Source: an uncultured Bacilli bacterium
GTDB lineage: Bacteria > Bacillota_I > Bacilli_A > RF39 > UBA660
Assembly: GCA_947628325.1 (NCBI GenBank)
Contig: CANQZL010000082.1
Span: 1-6,997, forward strand
DNA: 6,997 nt
Direction of reading: 5' to 3'
The position numbers and the translations under genes were made by a program. The notes beneath the pieces are model-generated. The model was not told the DNA's origin, ran no database searches, and saw nothing but the letters and a program-made list of their open reading frames with translations. Positions 1-6,295 of the stretch are shown piece by piece (position 1 is the first letter of the stretch; each line of letters begins with the position of its first letter).

Positions 1-72
1 ATAATGAAAATCTTTGAATAAAATGATGCTTTTACCTTTGAAATTAACGTAAAAATTGGTATGAAATTTTTA

Positions 73-101
73 TTGACGAATAGCCTCGGGGGGGGTATAA
101 T
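73..101 (+). promoter_or_regulatory. sigma-A type promoter with G8 tract in the spacer
   Basis: The -35 box is TTGACG at 73-78 (5 of 6 consensus) and the -10 box is TATAAT at 96-101 (6 of 6), separated by exactly 17 bases. Transcription should begin near 108-109, giving a leader of about 48 bases before the ATG at 157. Bases 88-95, directly against the -10 box, are eight consecutive G, preceded by CCTC. This is the only long G or C run in the window. It is the only strong promoter I see, and it probably drives all four genes. Gain or loss of a G would move the spacer off 17, so the tract may act as an expression switch; that part is inference. Confidence 0.88.
88..95 (+). repeat. poly-G homopolymer (G8)
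   Basis: Eight G in a row, in a window where runs above four G are otherwise absent. The tract lies wholly within the promoter spacer and touches the -10 box. Homopolymeric G tracts are established slipped-strand mutation sites in other bacteria such as Campylobacter. Here a one-base change would give a 16- or 18-bp spacer. Confidence 0.95.
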
Positions 102-114
102 TTAATTGAAAATA

Positions 115-134
115 AAAAATTATGGGTAATTTTT
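115..134 (+). repeat. A/T-only hairpin in the 5' leader of gene 1
   Basis: Perfect 8-bp inverted repeat: AAAAATTA at 115-122, loop TGGG at 123-126, TAATTTTT at 127-134. It sits between the predicted transcription start and the ribosome binding site of gene 1. With no G-C pairs the stem is weak. It is not a convincing terminator and a regulatory role is unproven. Confidence 0.4.
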
Positions 135-138
135 GTTA

Positions 139-148
139 AAGGGAAGAG
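139..148 (+). promoter_or_regulatory. ribosome binding site deciding the start of gene 1
   Basis: The purine stretch AAGGGAAGAG ends 8 bases before the ATG at 157. This favours that ATG over the in-frame TTG at 133, which lies upstream of this site and inside the leader hairpin. Confidence 0.65.
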
Positions 149-156
149 ATGGGTTT

Positions 157-2877
157 ATGAAAAAAGAAAATAAAAAAATTATATTATTAGGAGTAATCTT
201 GTTTTTAATTTTATTAATTCCACTTAATATAAAAGCTAAAACAAAAAATTTAATTACTTTTCCAGAAAAAAGTATAGATACTATAACTTCTATATATAGT
301 AATGATGAATTTGCTTATTATACGTATAGTGATAAAATATATCGACTAAATGTTGTAACAAAAGATATTGAAACTATATATACTTTTAGTAAAGATGAAA
401 AACTTATTAATTATGATTACTATTTAAAAGATAATATATTATATCTTTTGTTGCATTCAAATGGTTCATTATTTATTGGTATAGATTTGCAAAGTAAAAA
501 GGAAGTTTATCGTCATTCATTTTCATTTTCCACAGCACATGGAATAAGTTTCTTATTTGATAGTGAACAAAATTTATATATTGAGAATAATAATGCAATA
601 GAAATATATGATAAAACAGGGAAATTAATAGATAGTGTAGCTCAGGATCAATCGAATATGATTATTTTATCTTCTCTTAATAATGACGAACATTTATTAA
701 TAGTAAATATTGTTACTTATTCACCTTATAAGTTTTGGTCTGCATATTTTGTATTAGATGATAGTCATCATTTTACAAAAGATGTTGGAACAATTATTGG
801 AAATGGTACATTTGAAAATCTTACATACTTTAATAAATCTAACTATGCTATAGATCAACATGGTTATATATGGATATTAGATGCTTCAGATTTAGATAAA
901 CCAAAAATTGGTTATTCTTATAAACGAATGGATGTTGAATATAATACATCTGATGTAATTATAAATGAGACTAATACTAGTGCTTATTTAGCTAATCAAA
1001 GAGATTCATACATATATGAAATGAATCCAGAAAATAATTTTTCATTAGTAGGTAAATATTCTTTAGATGATACTGACATAAATATTCAAAAAATATATAA
1101 AAGAGGTAATAAATTATATGTATTATATACTAAAGTAAATGGATATTACGATGATATATATTTAGTTGTATTTGATGATACTGAAGAAACTAAAAGTAAA
1201 AATATTGTTATAAATACCCATAAGTCTCTTACATATACTAAAGATGAAGTATTAAAAAAATATAATGATAGTAAATATACATATGATTATTCAAAAAGTA
1301 TTTTTAGTTCTGAACCAAAATATAAATCACCTTATTATGAGGGCGTATTAAAAGATGAAGTAAAAAATGATGTCTTAAGGCAATTAAATTATTATCGTTG
1401 GCAAGCAGGATTAAATAGTATATCTCTTAATACTGCAAAAATGCAACGAAGTCAAAAAGGTGCTTTATTAGATACGGTTATTAATACTTTAACACATTAC
1501 CCTTATAAACCAGATGATATGAATGAGGATTTTTATAATGAAGCATATTATGGTGTTAATACCAAATATGAAGAGGGAGATACTTATTCGGGAAATGTAA
1601 GCTATGGTGATTCTGTCAACGATATGATTAAAGGATTTGTTGATGATGAATATAATTTATTTCCAGATGTTGGACATAGACTATCTATGTTAGATCCGTA
1701 TGCAATATCAACTAGTTTCGGATATACACCAATTCAAGGGAAAAAAACTGGTTATGGAGCAGTTTCAATATATTATGATACATCTTCAAATCATGGTAAT
1801 AATGAACCTTTTTATGCTTGGCCATCACCAGGGTATATGCCAACGGAAGCTATTTCGGCTGGAGATACTATGTTTTGGTCAATACAATTGATGGATGATT
1901 ATTCTTTTAGTGCTGATGCAAGTTTAACTTTAACTTATAAAGGAAAAGATTATAAACCAACTGTTAGTGTATCTGGAAAAGAATTAATATATCGACTTCC
2001 ATCAGATTTATATAAGCTAATAGTTAGAAGTAATAATCAATTTGTTGTTGATGAACCTATAAAGTTTAAATTTACAGGCATTACTAAAGGAATAGACAAT
2101 GTTACGATAGAGTATTCTACTACTTTTATTCAAGCACAAAATATTCCAATAGAATCTGCTGATGTATGGGTATCATCAAATCCAGATGTCCTTTCGGGAT
2201 TTGGATTAAATGAATATACTACATTTGAAAAAGGTGATAAAAAATATTTCTTTATTACTACAAAACCAAGCAATGCTACCGTTAGTAGTTATCAATTAAC
2301 TTCCTCAGATGAAAGTATTTTAAAAATAGATAATGAATCTCGAACAATTCAAGCTCTTAAAACAGGAACTGTATCAATTACTATTAAGGAAAAACAAACG
2401 GGATATACAAAAGTAATAAATAATATAAAAGTAATTTGTACTGCTACAGGAATTAAATTAAATACTTCGTCATTATTTTTACCTGTTAATCGTAAGGAAA
2501 AATTAATAGTTTCTTTAATTCCAGAAGATTCAACTGATTATCCTTACTTTACTTGGTCTTCAAATAATAAAAATGTTGCTGATGTTGATAGCCAAGGTAA
2601 TGTAACAGCTAAGTCTAAAGGAACAGCAGTAATTACAGTTTCATGGGGAGGATTTAGTGCTAAGTGTAATGTAGTTGTTGGAGATTTCTTAAAAGGTGAT
2701 TTAAATAGAAATAATTCAATAGAATTAGAAGATGTTATGGCAGCTTTATTAATTGTAACCGGTAAAAAACAAGCTAATAGTACAGATATTGAAATAGGGG
2801 ACTTTGATAATAATAAGATAATAAGTACAACTGATGCTTTTCAAATATTAAATATTTTTGTAAATGGTAAGAAATAG
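157..2877 (+). CDS. secreted beta-propeller / CAP-domain protein with Big_2 domains and C-terminal dockerin
   Basis: A 906-residue exported protein predicted to dock onto a cohesin scaffold. Residues 1-27 are a signal peptide (lysine-rich start, hydrophobic ILLGVILFLILLIPL, then KAK). Residues 35-345 show repeated strand patterns ending in hydrophobic/aromatic pairs (for example NLYIENNNAIEIYD and GYIWILDASDLDKP), typical of a 6-7 bladed beta-propeller; I cannot name the exact family. Residues 396-545 form a CAP (SCP/PR-1) domain: LNYYRWQAGLNSISL, THYP with H447, and GHRLSMLDP with H507. The position matching the usual CAP glutamate (ENI) reads SGNVS, with Gly479. A post-CAP beta region begins at WPSPGYMP (555-562). 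Big_2-like domains lie near 695-760 and 763-841. Residues 845-906 are a type I dockerin with two calcium loops (D848/N850/N852/E856/D859 and D882/D884/N886/S890/D893). The start at ATG 157 is chosen for the signal peptide and ribosome binding site. Its molecular function is unknown. Confidence 0.92.
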   Translation: MKKENKKIILLGVILFLILLIPLNIKAKTKNLITFPEKSIDTITSIYSNDEFAYYTYSDKIYRLNVVTKDIETIYTFSKDEKLINYDYYLKDNILYLLLHSNGSLFIGIDLQSKKEVYRHSFSFSTAHGISFLFDSEQNLYIENNNAIEIYDKTGKLIDSVAQDQSNMIILSSLNNDEHLLIVNIVTYSPYKFWSAYFVLDDSHHFTKDVGTIIGNGTFENLTYFNKSNYAIDQHGYIWILDASDLDKPKIGYSYKRMDVEYNTSDVIINETNTSAYLANQRDSYIYEMNPENNFSLVGKYSLDDTDINIQKIYKRGNKLYVLYTKVNGYYDDIYLVVFDDTEETKSKNIVINTHKSLTYTKDEVLKKYNDSKYTYDYSKSIFSSEPKYKSPYYEGVLKDEVKNDVLRQLNYYRWQAGLNSISLNTAKMQRSQKGALLDTVINTLTHYPYKPDDMNEDFYNEAYYGVNTKYEEGDTYSGNVSYGDSVNDMIKGFVDDEYNLFPDVGHRLSMLDPYAISTSFGYTPIQGKKTGYGAVSIYYDTSSNHGNNEPFYAWPSPGYMPTEAISAGDTMFWSIQLMDDYSFSADASLTLTYKGKDYKPTVSVSGKELIYRLPSDLYKLIVRSNNQFVVDEPIKFKFTGITKGIDNVTIEYSTTFIQAQNIPIESADVWVSSNPDVLSGFGLNEYTTFEKGDKKYFFITTKPSNATVSSYQLTSSDESILKIDNESRTIQALKTGTVSITIKEKQTGYTKVINNIKVICTATGIKLNTSSLFLPVNRKEKLIVSLIPEDSTDYPYFTWSSNNKNVADVDSQGNVTAKSKGTAVITVSWGGFSAKCNVVVGDFLKGDLNRNNSIELEDVMAALLIVTGKKQANSTDIEIGDFDNNKIISTTDAFQILNIFVNGKK
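2701..2874 (+). repeat. dockerin-coding direct repeat, copy 1
   Basis: The last 58 codons of gene 1 match 5307-5480 at the end of gene 2 without gaps. By hand count there are 12 mismatches in 174 bases (about 93% identity). Bases 2701-2748 (48 bases) and 2813-2855 (43 bases) are identical to the other copy. The copies are 2606 bases apart in the same orientation, so recombination between them could delete or fuse genes. Confidence 0.95.
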
Positions 2878-2884
2878 AAAGGAA
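2878..2884 (+). promoter_or_regulatory. ribosome binding site of gene 2
   Basis: AAAGGAA directly follows the TAG stop of gene 1 and lies 7 bases before the ATG of gene 2. The 14-base gap has no room for a promoter or terminator, so genes 1 and 2 are co-transcribed. Confidence 0.8.
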
Positions 2885-2891
2885 AAGAAAT

Positions 2892-5483
2892 ATGAAATTA
2901 AAAGATAAAATTAAATATTATAAAAAGGAAATATTATTTTTCAGTATAACATCTTTATTATTTGTATTATTTCTTTCTCCTTTATATATAAGTGCTACTA
3001 CGAGTAATTATTTAATAAAAGTAGGAACTGGTCAATATGCTATAACAGTTAAGGAAGATACTACAGTAGAAGATATTATTAAAGTATTAGGAAATCCTAA
3101 ATTAGTAACAGATTCAGCTTTTGGTGGAAATGCCTATACTTTCTATACAGATGAAAACTATAATAACTTTTTATATATTGAAACGACGGCTGAAGGTAAA
3201 ATTGTTTCTTATGGTTCTGTAGATTCTACTTTTGAAGCAGATAAAGGTAGTTATGGTGATGATTATATGCAATATGCTTATCAAAGGGCCAGAATGGGAG
3301 GAGTATTTTATCCATCAAAAGATAAAAAAGTTATTGCAGGATTGTTTTATAATGTAAGAGCTTTTAATCCAAATAATGTGGCAGAAACAGCTAACTTTTT
3401 TGTTAATGAATATAATAGTAATCCTATTAAATATTTAAAAGGCTTATCTCAACAATCAATTTTAATGTTTAATGCATTAGCTAAGAAATTGGGAAAAGAT
3501 GCTAATCTTAAGTTTGATGAAGATTTTTTCTATATAAATGAGCAATTAAAAGAATTTGGATCATCAATTAGAGATAGTATTGATAAAATGGAAAAAGGTC
3601 CTTATTCATATAGAATAAAAGCATTAGATGATGTTGAAGTTGATAGCAGATACTATGTTTTAAATCCATTGCAGTTTGCCCGATATGCTAGTGAATCACT
3701 TGTTGATTTTAGCGAATTTAAAGATAAAGATATAGCTGTTTTTGACTATGATCAAGGTAGAAAAATGCTAACATTAATAACAATAAATAAAAATATTTAT
3801 GGAAATTTAAATGATGTGGCATTAACTCAAGAAGAGGAAGCTAAACTTTCAGCAGGTAGATATGAATATCAACAAGCTATTACTAATTTAAATAAAGAAA
3901 ATGGTTTATATAAAATAAATCCTATTGAATCTCCTGCTTCTAAATTACTGGCTGGAGAACTTAAAGATTCTAAAAAACAAGGTATAACTGATTATGTTAA
4001 TGCTATAAGAGTTGCAGCAGGAATAAGAAAAGTAAAAGTAAATGAAGAGGCCTTTAATGTTGCACAACATATATCTGTCCTTTCAACATATAGATGGGTA
4101 AACTTGAATTTAGATATAGAACATAATCCAAAGAGACCAGAAGGTGTTGATGAGGCATTTTATAAAATTGCTGTTGGTTGGGAAGGATATATGAGCGAAA
4201 ATATTGGTAGAAATAATATGCAGGCAGATATAAATAAGATTGATGGCACAAGTATGATGCATAGTATTAATGTTTTCTTAGATGATAGAACTGAAGCTGA
4301 TGGACTTTTCTTTTCACATAGAGGTAAGATAATAAACCCATTATTCACAAGTTTTGGATATGGTGTTAGTACATATATGTATGCAAATGAATTCACGGAT
4401 GTCATGTCAACTGAAGAAGAGTTTGTAGGTTGGCCATCTAAAGGAATAACGTTTGTTGAAACTTTAGATGAAAGAAAGTTTTATTGGACTGCCGAGTTCT
4501 ATAATAATTATAAAGTAACTGATGAAACTACTGTTGAAGTTAAAAATTTAAAAAATAATAAAGTATGGACATTTGAAGAAGAAGAGAATACTGGTAAAAA
4601 TGATAGTAACAGATTTATACGATTCTTTAGGAAAGAAGAAAAAAGGGTCACTTTCCGTGACAATACAATTGAACCAGTTGTAGGTGATATATATCAAATT
4701 ACGCTTCATAATGTTCAAAAAGAAAGTACAGGAGAAAATACAGATTATGTATATAGAACTATTTTTGAAAATGCTGAAGTAATTGATAAAGAGATAACTT
4801 CATTAAAAATAAATGTCCCACAAACTATTACTAAAGATGGCAATAACTATTTAGCTAGTCCTGGTGATGAAATAAAATTAAATGCTATTATAGATGATAA
4901 TAGTAGACCAGAAAAATTATTAAAATGGTCATCATCTGATAATAATGTTATTACTGTTACACAAAATGGAACTATAAAAGTATTAAAAGAAAGTAGTAAA
5001 CCAGTAACTATAAAAGTTGTAAATGAGTATTCGGGTTTATCATCAGAAGTTAGTTTTATTACAGCTAGTTCAATAACAGTAAATCCTACTTCCGTTACAT
5101 TAAAAGTAAATCAAACTAAACAATTGCAAGTTACTAAAAAAGGAAATGGTAATGTTACATTTAGTAGTGATAATTCTAACATTGCTTCTGTAAATTCTGA
5201 AGGATTGATAACGGGAGTAAGTAATGGTTCAACTATTATTAGAGTTAAATTTAATGATAAAGAAATTACAGTAAAAGTATTAGTAGGAAATTATCTAAAG
5301 GGAGACTTAAATAGAAATAATTCAATAGAATTAGAAGATGTTATGGCAGCTTTACTAATTGTAACAGGTAAAAAGCAAGCTGATAATATAGATATCGAAA
5401 TAGGGGATTTTGATAATAATAAGATAATAAGTACAACTGATGCTTTTCAAATATTAAATATCTTTGTAAATAATAAAAAATAA
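2892..5483 (+). CDS. secreted CAP-domain protein with CAP_assoc_N, Big_2 domains and C-terminal dockerin
   Basis: An 863-residue exported protein, the second predicted client of the cohesin scaffold. A basic start and hydrophobic stretch (about 14-35) end near ISATTSN, a signal peptide. Residues 38-115 fit the CAP-associated N-terminal domain known from Bacillus YlbC-like proteins: TVEDIIKVLGNPK, then an aromatic strand (AYTFYTDENYNNFLYIE) and GKIVSYGS. Residues 120-355 are mixed and unassigned. The CAP domain spans about 360-497: ITDYVNAIRVAAGIRKV, IEHNP with H411, SENIG with E436, and SHRGKIINP with H476, so the His/Glu/His motif positions lost in part by gene 1 are kept here. WPSKGI (514-519) opens a post-CAP beta region shared with gene 1. 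Big_2-like domains lie near 634-722 and 724-798. The dockerin is residues 802-863, with calcium loops D805/N807/N809/E813/D816 and D839/D841/N843/S847/D850. There is no sorting motif or C-terminal membrane segment, so surface retention would depend on docking. CAP biochemical activity in bacteria is poorly defined. Confidence 0.93.
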   Translation: MKLKDKIKYYKKEILFFSITSLLFVLFLSPLYISATTSNYLIKVGTGQYAITVKEDTTVEDIIKVLGNPKLVTDSAFGGNAYTFYTDENYNNFLYIETTAEGKIVSYGSVDSTFEADKGSYGDDYMQYAYQRARMGGVFYPSKDKKVIAGLFYNVRAFNPNNVAETANFFVNEYNSNPIKYLKGLSQQSILMFNALAKKLGKDANLKFDEDFFYINEQLKEFGSSIRDSIDKMEKGPYSYRIKALDDVEVDSRYYVLNPLQFARYASESLVDFSEFKDKDIAVFDYDQGRKMLTLITINKNIYGNLNDVALTQEEEAKLSAGRYEYQQAITNLNKENGLYKINPIESPASKLLAGELKDSKKQGITDYVNAIRVAAGIRKVKVNEEAFNVAQHISVLSTYRWVNLNLDIEHNPKRPEGVDEAFYKIAVGWEGYMSENIGRNNMQADINKIDGTSMMHSINVFLDDRTEADGLFFSHRGKIINPLFTSFGYGVSTYMYANEFTDVMSTEEEFVGWPSKGITFVETLDERKFYWTAEFYNNYKVTDETTVEVKNLKNNKVWTFEEEENTGKNDSNRFIRFFRKEEKRVTFRDNTIEPVVGDIYQITLHNVQKESTGENTDYVYRTIFENAEVIDKEITSLKINVPQTITKDGNNYLASPGDEIKLNAIIDDNSRPEKLLKWSSSDNNVITVTQNGTIKVLKESSKPVTIKVVNEYSGLSSEVSFITASSITVNPTSVTLKVNQTKQLQVTKKGNGNVTFSSDNSNIASVNSEGLITGVSNGSTIIRVKFNDKEITVKVLVGNYLKGDLNRNNSIELEDVMAALLIVTGKKQADNIDIEIGDFDNNKIISTTDAFQILNIFVNNKK
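5307..5480 (+). repeat. dockerin-coding direct repeat, copy 2
   Basis: Second copy of the dockerin sequence at 2701-2874. Most differences are silent or cluster in the short linker between the two calcium loops (NST in gene 1, DNI in gene 2) and the final GKK/NKK. The upstream Big_2 and CAP sequences do not share this identity, so the dockerin has been duplicated recently, swapped, or homogenised by gene conversion. Confidence 0.95.
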
Positions 5484-5487
5484 CTAC

Positions 5488-5509
5488 ATAATATAAATAT
5501 AGATATTAT
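5488..5509 (+). repeat. short A/T inverted repeat between genes 2 and 3
   Basis: ATAATAT (5488-5494) and ATATTAT (5503-5509) flank an 8-base loop in the 43-base gap. The stem has no G-C pair and no following T run, so it is not an intrinsic terminator. It may be an RNA processing site or chance in A/T-rich spacer. Confidence 0.25.
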
Positions 5510-5511
5510 AT

Positions 5512-5517
5512 GGGAGA
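5512..5517 (+). promoter_or_regulatory. ribosome binding site of the sortase gene
   Basis: GGGAGA, 9 bases before the ATG at 5527, is the best Shine-Dalgarno match in the 43-base gap. It supports that ATG as the start. Confidence 0.7.
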
Positions 5518-5526
5518 ACAACACTT

Positions 5527-6279
5527 ATGAATAAAAAGAAAAAACTTCATTTAAAAAAAAGTACTAAAAAAATTATTATAAATACTTTAATAATAGTTTT
5601 AGTAATAATCTTTATATATTCTATATTTAATATGACGAAAATCTTGTATTTTAGTAATAAAACTAAACAAGAAAATAAAGAATTATTTGATTTAGTTATA
5701 AATACTGAATCAAATAAAGAAGTAAATAAGGCAAATACAGAACTTGAAGTTGATTTTGATAAATTACAATCATTAAATAGAGATGTTATTGGATGGATAG
5801 AAATACCTGATACTAATATTAATTATCCGATTGTAAAAACAATAGATAATAATTACTATTTAACTCATAGTATCTATAAAAAATATAATATTAATGGAAG
5901 TATTTTTATGGATTATGGTAATAATTCTGATTTTACAGATAGTAATACTATTATATATGGACATAACACTAATAATAGGGAAATGTTTAGTGATTTAAAA
6001 AAAATATATAATGGTGAATTAGGTAAAAATATTAAAATAAATATTTATACTCCTGATGGTAATTATCAGTATCAAATATATGCAACTTATGTTGCAGATC
6101 CTGATGATGCAACACCTCTAAATAAAACGATAAGTTCTTTTGATAAAAGTGATAGAGAGTTCGTGTTTGATAAAGTTATTACAAAAACTCTAACATTGTC
6201 GACATGTCTAAAAGATTCCTCTAAAAGAATAATTATTCATGCAGCTTTGTTAGAAAATAGTAATAACAAAGAAAATTAA
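5527..6279 (+). CDS. class B sortase
   Basis: A 250-residue membrane-anchored cysteine transpeptidase, a normal length for class B. Sortases cut a C-terminal sorting motif of an exported protein and join it to cell-wall peptide. A lysine-rich cytoplasmic start is followed by one membrane segment (about 16-36) and a short linker; the catalytic domain runs from about 77. The family signatures are IGWIEIPDTNINYPIV (88-103), then YYLTHS, GSIFMDYGN, IIYGHN with catalytic His146, TLSTC with catalytic Cys227, and SKRIIIHAAL with catalytic Arg234. All three catalytic residues are present, so it should be active. The class B call rests on the YLTHS/GSIFMDY block and the gap between it and TLSTC. It lies between two dockerin proteins and the cohesin gene, and neither dockerin protein has a sorting signal, so the cohesin protein is the most likely local substrate. 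That link is inferred, since the scaffold's C-terminus is not in the window. I give no symbol because assignment within the SrtB group is uncertain. Confidence 0.95.
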   Translation: MNKKKKLHLKKSTKKIIINTLIIVLVIIFIYSIFNMTKILYFSNKTKQENKELFDLVINTESNKEVNKANTELEVDFDKLQSLNRDVIGWIEIPDTNINYPIVKTIDNNYYLTHSIYKKYNINGSIFMDYGNNSDFTDSNTIIYGHNTNNREMFSDLKKIYNGELGKNIKINIYTPDGNYQYQIYATYVADPDDATPLNKTISSFDKSDREFVFDKVITKTLTLSTCLKDSSKRIIIHAALLENSNNKEN

Positions 6280-6281
6280 AG

Positions 6282-6289
6282 AAAGGAAG
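6282..6289 (+). promoter_or_regulatory. ribosome binding site of the cohesin gene
   Basis: AAAGGAAG lies 6 bases before the ATG at 6296, just after the TAA of the sortase gene. The 16-base gap means the sortase and cohesin genes are co-transcribed and translated from adjacent sites. Confidence 0.8.
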
Positions 6290-6295
6290 AAAAAG

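Noticed and set aside
1..72. Tail of an upstream gene or a terminator before the promoter
   Set aside because: One frame is open from base 1 to a TAA at 19-21, but six codons are too few to support a call. I see no hairpin with a T run, and no minus-strand start.
133..156. An earlier in-frame TTG start for gene 1, eight codons upstream
   Set aside because: It lies inside the leader hairpin with no ribosome binding site before it. The purine site at 139-148 points to the ATG at 157, which gives a standard lysine-rich signal peptide.
1..156. Invertible promoter flanked by inverted repeats
   Set aside because: I found no convincing inverted repeats flanking 73-101; the only clear one is the small leader hairpin at 115-134, which lies wholly downstream of the promoter.
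1700..1891. 63-codon plus-strand open frame inside gene 1
   Set aside because: It overlaps the conserved CAP and post-CAP region in another frame, has no ribosome binding site and reads as low-complexity out-of-frame sequence.
4054..4405. Two overlapping minus-strand open frames within gene 2
   Set aside because: Both are antisense to the conserved CAP domain, lack ribosome binding sites and resemble no family.
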